A stretch of DNA of 64,000 nt, taken from assembly GCF_023715205.1 (NCBI RefSeq), contig NZ_JAMBNR010000006.1:62001-126000 (forward strand), read 5' to 3'. Under the pieces are notes generated by a model. It did not search any database, was not told the origin of the DNA, and saw only the letters and a program-made list of their open reading frames with translations. The stretch comes from Mesobacillus maritimus. Its GTDB lineage: Bacteria; Bacillota; Bacilli; Bacillales; Cytobacillaceae. How positions within the stretch are numbered: position 1 is the stretch's first letter; every line of letters begins with the position of its first letter. A program made the position numbers and the translations under genes. Shown here in pieces: positions 26,263 to 36,020 of the stretch.

Positions 26263-29200
26263 ATGTCTGTTCGAATGATACTTGGCCGGTCTGGCAGTGG
26301 AAAAACAGAGCTTTGCTTAGAGGAAATTAGGGATAGGCTGAGGGTAGATCCAGCAGGTCCTCCAATTATTTATTTAGTTCCTGAGCAAATGTCGTTTTTA
26401 TCAGAATACAAGCTTGCAACCACTTCGGGACTCGGAGGGATGATTAGGGCCCAAGTGTACAGTTTTCCAAGACTAGCATGGCGAGTTCTCCAAGAAACAG
26501 GAGGGTTTACGCGTTATCATCTTACAAATGTCGGAACGAGTATGATGATCCGCAAAATCATCGAGGAGAAAAAAGACCTGTTAAGCATTTTTCAGCGGAC
26601 AGCGGATAAAAATGGATTTGTTCAGCAACTAGAACAAATGCTAATTGAATTTAAACGGTATGCTGTTCAACCTGAAGACTTAGCTAAACAAAAGACTGAA
26701 ACAGAGGAAAAAGCGCTTAAGGAAAAGTTACATGACCTTGAGCTTATTTACCGTCAGTTTGAAGATGAGTTAATTGGAAAATACCTTGACTCAGAGGATT
26801 ACTTTCGACTGCTTGCTGAGAAGATCCCAGTCTCTGAATACTTAAAAAACGCTGAGATTTATATTGATGGTTTTTATTCATATACTCCGCTTGAATTGTT
26901 AATTATTGAACAACTAATGAAATCATCGAAGCGAGTAACGATTACTCTTCCGCTCGATAAACCTTTTCATCAATATCGACCAAGTGACTTAGACTTATTT
27001 CGGTTGACTGGAGAAACTTGTCAAAGCCTCTATGAAATTATGCAGCTAAATGGGATCGAGCGCGAAGAGGATGTTGTTCTTTCTAATCAATATCGTTGGA
27101 ACAATGATTCTTTAAAACATTTAGAAACCCATTTTGATTCTCGACCAACGCGAAAGTTTGACGGTGAAACACATGTGCATATCGTCGAGGCTGCTAACCG
27201 TAGAGCAGAGGTCGAAGGGGTCGCACGGGAAATTCGTAAGCTTGCAAGAGAAAAGGGATATAGGTACCGAGATATTACAGTGTTGATACGGAATGAAAGT
27301 GATTATCGGGATCTCCTTGAAACTGTGTTTACCGATTATTCGATACCGTCTTTTATTGATCAAAAAAACACAATGTTAAATCATCCACTGATTGAACTCA
27401 TTCGCTCGAGTATAGAAACGGTACTGGGAAACTGGCGCTATGAACCGATTTTCAGAGCAATCAAGACAGATTTGTTATTTCCATTAGGAAGTAATGTGGA
27501 GAAATCAAGGGAACACATGGATATTCTTGAAAACTACGTCCTGGCTTACGGGATTAAGGGAGATAAATGGACAAGGAAAGACCGATGGATTTACCGGAGG
27601 ATTAGAGGGCTAGAGTTTTCAACGAATACCCAAACAGATGCGGAAAAAGAAACCGAACAGTTACTGAACGATTTAAGAGCGATGGTGACTGCTCCGCTTC
27701 AACGTCTTGCTCGCAGGCTAAAGCGCGCAGATAATGGTCGGAAATTATGTGAGGCCATTTACTTATTTCTTGAGGAACTCAATATTCCTTCGAAATTGGA
27801 AGAATGGCGTATTCAAGCTGAAGCAAGCGGGAAACTTGTAGCGGCACGAGAACATGATCAAGCCTGGAATTCAGTGGTGGATTTGCTTGATCAGTTTGTT
27901 GAAATTATGGGTGAAGAAGAAGTCAATACGCGCCAGTTTCTGTCTATTCTCGAAGCTGGATTTGAGTCAATGAAATTCTCGTTAATTCCACCTGCAATGG
28001 ATCAAGTCGTTGTGGCCAACCTAGAAAAGTCCCGACTTGCTGATATTAAAGTTGCCTTTGTTGTCGGTGTAAATGAAGGTGTTTTACCAGCGAAGATGTT
28101 GGATGAGGGCATTTTTGGAGATGATGATCGAGAAATTTTGTCACGGGAAGGGCTAAAGTTAGCGCCGTCGAGTAAAAAGCGCCTACTTGATGAAGCCTTC
28201 TTTGCTTATAAGGCATTTACCACACCGTCAGACGCTCTTTATGTCTGCTATCCAATTGCAAATGAAGAAGGAAAGGCGTTGATTGCTTCTACTTATATAA
28301 AGCGATTAACGGATTTATTCCCTAATCATCAGAAACATGTTTTCGCAAATGACCCATCAGAGCTATCCGAACTTGAGCAATTAGAGTACACATCGGGAGA
28401 AAATACAGCTCTTAGCTATTTAGCAGCTCAGCTTCAATTGAAAAAAAGAAATTATCCGATTTACGATTTTTGGTGGGACGTTTACGACTACTATATGGAA
28501 AATCCCCGCTGGCGAGAGATTACGAATAAAGTCTTGTCCAGTTTGTTTTACGAAAATAAAACAAAACAGCTCTCCACAGAGACGACAAAGGAATTATACG
28601 GAGAAGAAATTGAAGCTAGTGTGTCGAGAATGGAATTGTTTAATAGTTGTGCTTTTTCCCATTATGCACAACATGGGCTTAAACTTCGTGACCGACAAAT
28701 CTTCCGATTAGAAGCTCCAGATATTGGGGATTTATTTCATGCAGCATTAAAGCATATCGCTGAAACGATTATGGAAGAGAATATTTCTTGGGCAAAACTT
28801 ACTAGAGATCAAGTCCAACACTTAGCCAAAGATGCAGTGGAAATGTTAGCACCGAAACTTCAAAATGAAATACTTCTTAGCTCCAATCGTCATCAATATA
28901 TCAAACAAAAATTGCAGAATATAATTAGCCGCGCTTCGATGATTATGAGTGAGCATGCAAAAGCCAGTGGATTTTCTCCAGTCGGTTTGGAACTTGGTTT
29001 TGGTCGGAAAGGAACGCTACCTCCATTAGGATTCACGTTGAAGAACGGGACAAAAATGGAATTGATGGGTCGAATAGACCGTGTAGATAAAGCAGAGGAT
29101 GAAAAGGGTTTATATTTAAGAGTGTTAGATTACAAGTCTAGTGAAAAGGATCTTAATTTAACGGAAGTTTATTATGGACTTGCGTTGCAAATGTTGACAT

Positions 29201-29745
29201 ACCTTGATATTATCATCAGTCATTCGAAACAACTCGTAGGCAAGCAAGCCGACCCTGCAGGTGTTCTTTATTTCCACGTTCATAATCCAATGATTAATAC
29301 AACGAAAATTTTAACGCTTGATGAAATTGAAGAAGAAATCATGAAGCAATTTAAGATGAATGGATTACTACTGGCAGATCAAAACGTGATTCAGCTAATG
29401 GACAAGTCAATTGATAGTGGTATAAGTTCCCAAATCGTTGCGGCAGGGTTTAAAAAGGACGGAAGCTTGACGAAGACGTCTAAAGTAGCTAGTCGAGAAG
29501 AATTTGAAAACCTAAGGCAATTTGTACGGAAGAAATACGAGGACACGGGGAACGAAATTATTAGTGGTGTTGTCGACATTGCTCCATTTAAATTAAAGGA
29601 TCGTCTACCTTGTACTTTCTGTCCATTTAAGTCTGTTTGTCAGTTTGATCGCTCACTTGATTCAAATGAATATAGAAAACTAGCTCCTAAAAGTAAGGAA
29701 GATATCTTAGAGGCAATGAAAAAGGAGGGGATGAACCTTGGCTAA
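26263..29745 (+). CDS. addB: ATP-dependent helicase/nuclease subunit AddB
   Basis: Subunit of 1160 aa of the AddAB (RexAB) complex, which processes DNA double-strand ends to Chi for recombination. The Walker A-like GRSGSGKTELC is at the N-terminus. The C-terminal RecB-family nuclease domain (RVLDYKSSEKDLNL) is bracketed by iron-sulfur cysteines: one in NSCAFSHYAQHGL and three in CTFCPFKSVC. Start ATG 26263 follows GGGAGGAAC. addA overlaps its end by 8 bases. Confidence 0.95.
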   Translation: MSVRMILGRSGSGKTELCLEEIRDRLRVDPAGPPIIYLVPEQMSFLSEYKLATTSGLGGMIRAQVYSFPRLAWRVLQETGGFTRYHLTNVGTSMMIRKIIEEKKDLLSIFQRTADKNGFVQQLEQMLIEFKRYAVQPEDLAKQKTETEEKALKEKLHDLELIYRQFEDELIGKYLDSEDYFRLLAEKIPVSEYLKNAEIYIDGFYSYTPLELLIIEQLMKSSKRVTITLPLDKPFHQYRPSDLDLFRLTGETCQSLYEIMQLNGIEREEDVVLSNQYRWNNDSLKHLETHFDSRPTRKFDGETHVHIVEAANRRAEVEGVAREIRKLAREKGYRYRDITVLIRNESDYRDLLETVFTDYSIPSFIDQKNTMLNHPLIELIRSSIETVLGNWRYEPIFRAIKTDLLFPLGSNVEKSREHMDILENYVLAYGIKGDKWTRKDRWIYRRIRGLEFSTNTQTDAEKETEQLLNDLRAMVTAPLQRLARRLKRADNGRKLCEAIYLFLEELNIPSKLEEWRIQAEASGKLVAAREHDQAWNSVVDLLDQFVEIMGEEEVNTRQFLSILEAGFESMKFSLIPPAMDQVVVANLEKSRLADIKVAFVVGVNEGVLPAKMLDEGIFGDDDREILSREGLKLAPSSKKRLLDEAFFAYKAFTTPSDALYVCYPIANEEGKALIASTYIKRLTDLFPNHQKHVFANDPSELSELEQLEYTSGENTALSYLAAQLQLKKRNYPIYDFWWDVYDYYMENPRWREITNKVLSSLFYENKTKQLSTETTKELYGEEIEASVSRMELFNSCAFSHYAQHGLKLRDRQIFRLEAPDIGDLFHAALKHIAETIMEENISWAKLTRDQVQHLAKDAVEMLAPKLQNEILLSSNRHQYIKQKLQNIISRASMIMSEHAKASGFSPVGLELGFGRKGTLPPLGFTLKNGTKMELMGRIDRVDKAEDEKGLYLRVLDYKSSEKDLNLTEVYYGLALQMLTYLDIIISHSKQLVGKQADPAGVLYFHVHNPMINTTKILTLDEIEEEIMKQFKMNGLLLADQNVIQLMDKSIDSGISSQIVAAGFKKDGSLTKTSKVASREEFENLRQFVRKKYEDTGNEIISGVVDIAPFKLKDRLPCTFCPFKSVCQFDRSLDSNEYRKLAPKSKEDILEAMKKEGMNLG

Positions 29746-32700
29746 ACAAATGATTCCTCCAAAACCAGAAGGAGTAACTTGGACGGATGATCAATGGAAA
29801 GCCATTATGGCTGGTGGTCAAGACATCCTTGTTGCTGCTGCTGCAGGTTCTGGAAAAACAGCAGTACTGGTTGAACGGATGATTAAAAAAATAACCTCTA
29901 CTTCGAATCCAATTGACGTTGATGAACTCCTTGTTGTAACGTTTACAAACGCATCAGCTGCTGAAATGCGTCATCGAATTGCAGAGGCACTTGAAAAAGC
30001 CATTGATGAGGACCCGAGCTCTGGTCATCTAAGGAAACAATTAAGCTTATTAAACCGTGCGTCAATTTCAACATTGCACTCGTTTTGTCTCGAAGTTATT
30101 CGTAAGTACTATTATTTAATTGATATTGATCCAGGTTTCCGAATTGCTGATGAAACAGAAGCACAATTATTACGAGATGAAGTCATTGATGAACTTTTTG
30201 AAGAGGAGTATGGAAAGCCCGATAACCACCCTTTTTATCGGTTAGTTGATACCTTTACCAATGATCGTAGTGATGAGGCGTTAAAAGATATCTTGTTAGA
30301 TTTGTATGACTTCGCAAAGTCGAACCCTTCTCCAGAAGGTTATCTTGAGAAAATCGTGAAAATGTATGATGTTCATCACGAACTGGGGTTCGAGGAACTG
30401 CCTTTTTCTAATGTCTTATTGTTTGATGTTGAACTCCAACTTCTGGGAGCAAAAAGGTTATTAGATCAAGGATTAGAGATCACCAGGATGCCAGAAGGTC
30501 CTGCACCTCGGGCCGAAAACTTCGAACAAGATAAGCATCTTATTGAAACATTGCTTTCAGCAAAAGAACGATCTTGGAATGCTTTATACGACGCGATGCA
30601 GCTAGTTGACTTCAAACGAGCGAAACCATGTAGCCCCAAACAGTACGATAAGGATTTGATTGATAAAGCAAGTAAGCTTCGTGATAAAGCGAAAAAAATG
30701 GTACTCGATTTAAAAGCGGAATTGTTTTCGCGTCGTCCAGAGAGCTTTTTAAAGGATATGTTTGAAATGAGAGACGTCATTCAAACTTTAGCAAACCTTG
30801 TAAAAGAATTTGATAAGAGATTTGCGCAAGTAAAGCAAGAAAAAGGCCTCGTTGATTTTTCGGATTTAGAGCACTTTACACTGGATATTCTATCTAGTGG
30901 AAGAGAAGCCGAACAGCGAATGACTCCTTCAGAAGCTGGACTAGCCTATCGGAGAAAATTTAAAGAAGTCTTAGTAGATGAATATCAGGATACCAATATG
31001 GTACAAGAGGCTATCCTTCGTTTAGTGACAGCTGATGGGGAAAACAACGGGAACTTATTCATGGTCGGCGATGTAAAACAGTCGATTTATCGTTTTCGAC
31101 TCGCGGAACCGAATTTGTTTTTAAGTAAATATAATCGTTTTACTCCAGGTGGAGAAGTTTCGGGTTTAAAGATTGATTTGGCACGAAATTTCCGTAGTCG
31201 CGGGGAAGTTCTAGATGGGACCAATTATTTATTTAAACAGATTATGGGTATACAAGTCGGAGAAATTCATTATGATGAAAATGCTGAGCTTATAAAAGGA
31301 TCACAGTATCCTGAAGAAACATCTTATCCAGTGGAACTTCTATTGATTGACTCAGAAGGTAAGATTTCAGAAGAAGAGCGTGAGGAAGTACTTGAAGGTG
31401 GTTATGATTTAGAAGATCTTGAGCAGTCACAACTGGAGGCAAGATTGATTGCTAAACAAGTTAAAGAGATGGTGATGGAGCGTAGGGGAGTCTACAATCC
31501 AAAAACCAAAACGGAATCCCCTGTCCGGTACCGTGATATCGTGATTCTTCTCCGCTCGATGACATGGGCACCACAGATTATGGAGGAATTTAAGCAACAG
31601 GGCATTCCGATTTATGCGAACTTGTCGTCAGGTTATTTTGATGCAACGGAAGTATCGATCATGCTTTCTTTACTAAAAGTGATTGATAACCCGTTCCAGG
31701 ATATCCCGCTTGCTTCTGTCCTTCGCTCACCAATTGTCGGTCTAAATGAAGAAGAACTTGCCATCATTCGAATTGTAAATAAGAAAGGAACTTTTTATGA
31801 AGCTCTTACTGCTTTCTGTGAGCGAAGACCAACACAGGAACATGAGGAACTTTATGCAAAAGTCCGCCCGTTTTTAGAAAAATTAAAGTCTTGGCGTTCA
31901 AACGCGAGAATGGAATCTGTTTCGGATTTGATATGGCAATTGTTTAGGGAAACAAAGTTCTATGATTTTGTCGGAGGACTTGCTGGAGGAAAACAGCGAC
32001 AAGCAAATTTAAGAGCGCTCTATGATCGCTCGAGACAATATGAAGCAACCTCATTCCGTGGGTTATTCCGTTTCCTACGCTTTATTGAGCAAATGCGGGA
32101 CCGGGGCGATGATTTAGGTACTGCTGGTGCGATTGGGGAACAGGAGGATGTTGTCCGAATGATGACAATCCACAGTAGTAAGGGACTGGAATTCCCGATT
32201 GTTTTTGTCGCTGGTCTTGCTCGACAGTTTAATACGATGGATTTGAAAAAGCCGTATATGCTCGATAAGGAGTATGGCTTTGCTTCTAAATATGTAAACC
32301 CGGAAAAAAGAATTTCTTATCCATCCCTCCCACAACTAGCTTTTAAACGCAAAAAGAAAATGGAAATGCTAGCTGAGGAAATGCGCGTACTTTATGTAGC
32401 TTTAACCAGAGCGAAGGAAAAATTAATTCTAGTTGGCTCTGTGAAAGAAGTACAAAAAACAGTGGAAAAATGGGCTGACGCAGCCAATGAATCAGACTGG
32501 CTCCTTGAGGATTACATGAGAGCTTCCGCTAATAGCTATCTAGATTGGATTGGTCCAGCACTTATTAGGCATCAAGATTCTGCATTGTTAAAAGATTTTG
32601 CAGGTCAATTATATACACAGCTTATCCCAGAAGAAATCTCTTCTCACCCTTCTCGTTGGCTTCTTCGTTTCTATGACGCCAATGAGGTGGCTACCTTTAT

Positions 32701-33511
32701 AGAGGAGGAAGAGACTGAACAAGAAATACGCATGGAGAAGGTTCGTAAAGGAAAAACAATCAATCAGAAATCGGACCATGCTGGAAAGGTTTTTGATCAG
32801 TTATCTTGGGCTTATTCATACTCTGAGGCAGCTACTCATCGTTCAAAACAATCTGTTACGGAATTAAAACGGAATCATGAAGTACGTGATGCTGAGAGTG
32901 GGTTGGATTTGGTGCAGAGATTCTCAAAACCAATTATGAATCGTCCGCGATTTATGCAGGAGAAACAGTTGACTCCTGCTGAAAAAGGAACGGCGATGCA
33001 TATGGTGATGCAACATATTGATTTATCGAATCCAATCAGCGAAGAAACAATCAAACTTCAGTTAGAGAATATGGTACAGTCAGAGCTTTTATCTTCTGAA
33101 CAAAAAGAGGCAATTGAAATCCAGTGGATTCTTGCTTTCTTTGAGACCGAGATTGGTCAGCGTCTCTTAAGTGCCGATAAGGTAAGTAGAGAAGTACCAT
33201 TTTATTTGAATTTATCAGCCAAACAGGTTTATCCTGAATGGGATGGACAAGATGAATCTGTTTTTGTTCAAGGGGTGATTGACTGTATCTTTGAAGACTC
33301 CCAAGGTACAGTCCTCTTAGATTTTAAAACAGATCGAATTCAAGATCGTTTTAAAGGTGGCTTTGCTGAGGCAAAACCTATCCTCGAAGATCGGTACCGT
33401 GTCCAAATCAGCCTTTACGGTCAAGCGTTAGAAGAGATTTGGAAAAGTCCAATTAAAGAGCGTTACCTTTTCTTCTTTGATGGTGGTCATTTATTAAAAC
33501 TAGAAAGTTGA
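29738..33511 (+). CDS. addA: ATP-dependent helicase/nuclease subunit AddA
   Basis: UvrD-type helicase with C-terminal nuclease, 1257 aa. Helicase motif I AAAAGSGKTAVLVERMI, motif II LVDEYQDTNM, MVGDVKQSIYRFR, and MTIHSSKGLEFPIVFVAGL and RVLYVALTRAKEKL are intact; the nuclease motif LLDFKTDRIQ is near residue 1200. TTG start (LAKQMIPPKP) behind AAAGGAGGGG, overlapping addB. In B. subtilis sbcD, sbcC and two small genes follow; here gerPF comes next after a terminator. Confidence 0.95.
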   Translation: MAKQMIPPKPEGVTWTDDQWKAIMAGGQDILVAAAAGSGKTAVLVERMIKKITSTSNPIDVDELLVVTFTNASAAEMRHRIAEALEKAIDEDPSSGHLRKQLSLLNRASISTLHSFCLEVIRKYYYLIDIDPGFRIADETEAQLLRDEVIDELFEEEYGKPDNHPFYRLVDTFTNDRSDEALKDILLDLYDFAKSNPSPEGYLEKIVKMYDVHHELGFEELPFSNVLLFDVELQLLGAKRLLDQGLEITRMPEGPAPRAENFEQDKHLIETLLSAKERSWNALYDAMQLVDFKRAKPCSPKQYDKDLIDKASKLRDKAKKMVLDLKAELFSRRPESFLKDMFEMRDVIQTLANLVKEFDKRFAQVKQEKGLVDFSDLEHFTLDILSSGREAEQRMTPSEAGLAYRRKFKEVLVDEYQDTNMVQEAILRLVTADGENNGNLFMVGDVKQSIYRFRLAEPNLFLSKYNRFTPGGEVSGLKIDLARNFRSRGEVLDGTNYLFKQIMGIQVGEIHYDENAELIKGSQYPEETSYPVELLLIDSEGKISEEEREEVLEGGYDLEDLEQSQLEARLIAKQVKEMVMERRGVYNPKTKTESPVRYRDIVILLRSMTWAPQIMEEFKQQGIPIYANLSSGYFDATEVSIMLSLLKVIDNPFQDIPLASVLRSPIVGLNEEELAIIRIVNKKGTFYEALTAFCERRPTQEHEELYAKVRPFLEKLKSWRSNARMESVSDLIWQLFRETKFYDFVGGLAGGKQRQANLRALYDRSRQYEATSFRGLFRFLRFIEQMRDRGDDLGTAGAIGEQEDVVRMMTIHSSKGLEFPIVFVAGLARQFNTMDLKKPYMLDKEYGFASKYVNPEKRISYPSLPQLAFKRKKKMEMLAEEMRVLYVALTRAKEKLILVGSVKEVQKTVEKWADAANESDWLLEDYMRASANSYLDWIGPALIRHQDSALLKDFAGQLYTQLIPEEISSHPSRWLLRFYDANEVATFIEEEETEQEIRMEKVRKGKTINQKSDHAGKVFDQLSWAYSYSEAATHRSKQSVTELKRNHEVRDAESGLDLVQRFSKPIMNRPRFMQEKQLTPAEKGTAMHMVMQHIDLSNPISEETIKLQLENMVQSELLSSEQKEAIEIQWILAFFETEIGQRLLSADKVSREVPFYLNLSAKQVYPEWDGQDESVFVQGVIDCIFEDSQGTVLLDFKTDRIQDRFKGGFAEAKPILEDRYRVQISLYGQALEEIWKSPIKERYLFFFDGGHLLKLES

Positions 33512-33567
33512 AAGTGAAAATGGAGTTGTAATAAATAATAGCAATTTTGTTATAAGAGTATAGAGAA

Positions 33568-33614
33568 AAGAAGGACGATACAGTTGATTGCTGTATCGGC
33601 CTTCTTTATCACGA
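33568..33614. terminator. Terminator between addA and gerPF
   Basis: GAAGG(A)CGATACAG / CTGTATCG(G)CCTTC stem with loop TTGATTG and TTTAT tail, between convergent addA and gerPF; it can serve addA and possibly gerP. Confidence 0.78.
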
Positions 33615-33657
33615 GGGAAGTGGACTTCCTAAATAATGTGTAGCCAGTTCCACTTTT

Positions 33658-33876
33658 TTAGTTGTTTCCAGTTATCGGTTGGTCCACTAAATTCGTATCT
33701 AAGACATTGCTTGCGTTTAAGCCGTTATTGGTTAAAATAAAACCACCCGTATTGCCGGCTCCTTGACCGGAGATTGATTTCGAACTACTTTTCGGCGAAA
33801 TAAATAAGGTATCACCGAATTGTACTGTTCCTCCTCCAACATTAACAATCTGAACGGGACCAATGATTGCGGGCAT
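33658..33876 (-). CDS. gerPF: Spore germination protein GerPF
   Basis: GerPA/GerPF-family coat-associated protein, 72 aa (MPAIIGPVQIVNVGGGTVQF; Ser/Gly-rich ISGQGAGNTG middle). The gerP operon products help germinants pass the spore coat. It is the last gene of the operon, closely resembling gerPA at the other end (MPAIVGAVQVISVGSSGVF), which points to an ancient duplication. Expressed in the mother cell late in sporulation in known Bacillus. Confidence 0.92.
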   Translation of the reverse strand: MPAIIGPVQIVNVGGGTVQFGDTLFISPKSSSKSISGQGAGNTGGFILTNNGLNASNVLDTNLVDQPITGNN

Positions 33877-33932
33877 TTAAAACATCCTTTTCTAATAGGC
33901 TTTTTCTCCTTATGCACTATATGCAAACTTTA

Positions 33933-34313
33933 TTAGGACTGTTCTTCACTTGGTAATAACTGACGAAAGTGCTTTGTTCGATTTTCTAATGAAACATGAC
34001 AAGTGTTTCCTATATGAACAATACTTGAAGTTGAGATAGCTAAAATATCCATATTGTTAATTTTTATAAATGGATTTAAATTCTGTTTGTTCATAATTAT
34101 ATTTTCGTTAATAGATAATTGAGGAATAGGCTCTAAAAAAGTTGAATACTGTTCAAATTTTCCCTCATCCCCAAAGTAAATTTCCGCTTCTCTCTGTACA
34201 GCCAATGCGCGTGAAAAACCTTGGATCAAGTGAGAGTCACCAATCTCCAAAATAGACGAGAATATACCCGTTTTAACATTGATATTGTTAACAACAGACG
34301 TTCTCTGGAACAT
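33933..34313 (-). CDS. gerPE: Spore germination protein GerPE
   Basis: Protein of 126 aa of the GerPE family (RTSVVNNINVKTGIFSSILE; GDSHLIQGFSRALAVQREAE). It forms part of the spore coat permeability system with the other GerP proteins. It starts 4 bases after the gerPD stop, so the two are translationally linked. Confidence 0.88.
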   Translation of the reverse strand: MFQRTSVVNNINVKTGIFSSILEIGDSHLIQGFSRALAVQREAEIYFGDEGKFEQYSTFLEPIPQLSINENIIMNKQNLNPFIKINNMDILAISTSSIVHIGNTCHVSLENRTKHFRQLLPSEEQS

Positions 34314-34316
34314 AAA

Positions 34317-34505
34317 TTATGACTCACGTCCTAGGGGAACGAATGGGCCTATAATTAGTGATTCTGCTGGAGTATCAAAAGTTGAGGCTAACTGGATTGT
34401 TTCGGCATCCCCAACAAGTAGAAGAGAGGAACTAGCCACACCAATAACTCGAATATTATCAACACAAATGTCTCTGTTATAAACATTAAAATTCACATTT
34501 TTCAC
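34317..34505 (-). CDS. gerPD: Spore germination protein GerPD
   Basis: Small protein of 62 aa of the GerPD family (MKNVNFNVYNRDICVDNIRV, ending FVPLGRES). It lies between gerPE and the repeat that separates it from gerPC. Any transcript from the gerPA promoter must cross repeat copy E to reach it. Confidence 0.87.
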   Translation of the reverse strand: MKNVNFNVYNRDICVDNIRVIGVASSSLLLVGDAETIQLASTFDTPAESLIIGPFVPLGRES

Positions 34506-34531
34506 CCTTTAATGTATATAGTGTTTGTAAA

Positions 34532-34722
34532 AAGCTCTTTTCTCAAAGATAGTTGCTGTTTAAAGAAAATAAGGAATAACTTAGCTAGGATTCCATTTCA
34601 AAGATCGTTTATAAGATGAGGAAAGAGCTTACAAACTAAGTAGTAAAGTAACGTAGAGAAAAGCTTAGTTCCCATTAAAATCGGCTTTAGGATTTTAACA
34701 ACAAACTTTACGAAAACAGCCT
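34532..34722 (+). repeat. Interspersed two-hairpin repeat, copy E, inside gerP operon
   Basis: Full-length copy (AAGCTCTTTTCTC to AACAGCCT) on the plus strand, opposite to gerP transcription. Module-1 interior (GATTCCATTTCAAAGATCG) matches copy A. Module 2 has ATTAAAATCGGCTTTAGG then ATTTTAACAAC. It occupies nearly all of the 249-base gap between gerPC and gerPD, a gap not expected in this compact operon. Confidence 0.88.
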
Positions 34723-34754
34723 TGTAAAAAAACTGGGGTATTGCTAGTGAAGAT

Positions 34755-35357
34755 TCACCCTTGTTCTTTAAGTTGGTTTAAAAATAAGAAGACTCCATGC
34801 TGAATTTCACCTTTTATCTTTTCAATAATATCAAGTTTCATATCTTCAGTGAGTTCTTTACTTTCTTGAGGAAGATGATTAAGATGGGTGGCAATTCGAC
34901 TTGAGAGTTGTTTCGTTATATCTTCTTTAATAAACGAGTAGTAAGATTCATCGACATTAAATTGTAATTTTTGTTGAGTTTTTTCGAAAACCTCCGGTAA
35001 ATTCCCTTCTAAATACTCCCGCAATTCATTTTCAATTTCCATGCTTCTCATGAATTGATCCTTAGGGGCTACCGGAGTTTGAATGTTTTTATTATCTACC
35101 GTAAAATCGGAAATTCCCTCTAGGTCAGATGGATTTAAGCCAATATTTAACGTTCCTTCTAAGGTTTCCACTTTTAACTGGTCGAATTTATATTCTATTG
35201 TACCTACTTGTACAGGAGGTCGTTCTTTTAAAGTTGATAGTTCCTTTTGCAATTCTGCAAGTTGTTTTTCCAAAGTTTTAATTTTCGTGCTCTGATGTTC
35301 CACAAAGTGATGAAGTTCCTTAAGATATTGATATAGTTCATTGTTCATAGAACTCAC
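34755..35357 (-). CDS. gerPC: Spore germination protein GerPC
   Basis: Protein of 200 aa with an N-terminal coiled coil (YQYLKELHHFVEHQSTKIKT then LEKQLAELQKELSTLKER) and the GerPC body. It is the largest GerP protein. It follows gerPB by 13 bases; downstream the repeat intervenes before gerPD. Confidence 0.87.
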   Translation of the reverse strand: MSSMNNELYQYLKELHHFVEHQSTKIKTLEKQLAELQKELSTLKERPPVQVGTIEYKFDQLKVETLEGTLNIGLNPSDLEGISDFTVDNKNIQTPVAPKDQFMRSMEIENELREYLEGNLPEVFEKTQQKLQFNVDESYYSFIKEDITKQLSSRIATHLNHLPQESKELTEDMKLDIIEKIKGEIQHGVFLFLNQLKEQG

Positions 35358-35370
35358 CTCAATTTAGGAT

Positions 35371-35595
35371 TTATCGAGTAGCACCATGGAGAGGAACCAC
35401 AAATCCTCCAGAAGCTCCTCCCGCTGTTTGTTGTCCAGAAGTAGGGGCGGGGCCTGTAAAACCTCCAGTATTATATAGATAAGATGCAGGTTTGATGATA
35501 CCTGCACTTCCGATCTGTAAAACAGAGGAGTTGGTTATTCCGTCCACCTTTATTAGATTAATAGTAATCGATTGTTGGATATAGTAATTTGTCAT
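35371..35595 (-). CDS. gerPB: Spore germination protein GerPB
   Basis: Protein of 74 aa of the GerPB family (MTNYYIQQSITINLIKVDGI; Gly/Pro/Ser-rich C-terminus TGGFTGPAPTSGQQTAGGAS). It is the second gene of the operon, 14 bases after gerPA. Confidence 0.9.
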   Translation of the reverse strand: MTNYYIQQSITINLIKVDGITNSSVLQIGSAGIIKPASYLYNTGGFTGPAPTSGQQTAGGASGGFVVPLHGATR

Positions 35596-35609
35596 TTTAT
35601 CACCTACAG

Positions 35610-35831
35610 TTATGCGTTAAAGTTATTTCCTTGGTCGATACTATCTTGGTCAAAAGTATTTGTGGAACTTTGATTATTATAAAGGGTCAAATTTTCACCG
35701 GTATTAAAAGATCCTGCGCCTGAAAAGGTTTTGGCTGAGGACACAGGCATTATTTTATAAACATCTCCGATATTAAAAACGCCACTACTTCCAACTGAAA
35801 TGACTTGAACGGCTCCTACAATGGCTGGCAT
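35610..35831 (-). CDS. gerPA: Spore germination protein GerPA
   Basis: Protein of 73 aa of the GerPA/GerPF family (MPAIVGAVQVISVGSSGVFN; AKTFSGAGSFNTGENLTLYN). First gene of the operon, with a sigma-K-like promoter upstream. Confidence 0.92.
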   Translation of the reverse strand: MPAIVGAVQVISVGSSGVFNIGDVYKIMPVSSAKTFSGAGSFNTGENLTLYNNQSSTNTFDQDSIDQGNNFNA

Positions 35832-35862
35832 ATGACAACACCCTTAAGCAAGTTTTCTTTTA

Positions 35863-35871
35863 CATTCTATG
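35863..35871 (-). promoter_or_regulatory. Candidate sigma-K -10 element of gerP operon
   Basis: On the minus strand CATAGAATG matches the sigma-K -10 pattern CATA-N3-TA in all but the last base and lies about 30 bases upstream of gerPA, with an AC dinucleotide at suitable -35 distance. gerP is sigma-K dependent in studied Bacillus. Confidence 0.5.
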
Positions 35872-36020
35872 TGAAGATGTGGGGAGTGTGATTAAAAAGC
35901 CTAGATTAGGAAATTCATAAAATTCGAAAATTAATTCCTTTAATATCTATCAATATGGTAATATATTATTAGAATTTTCTGTTAGTAAACGTTGTCATTA
36001 ATTGGAGGGAGGATAACAAA

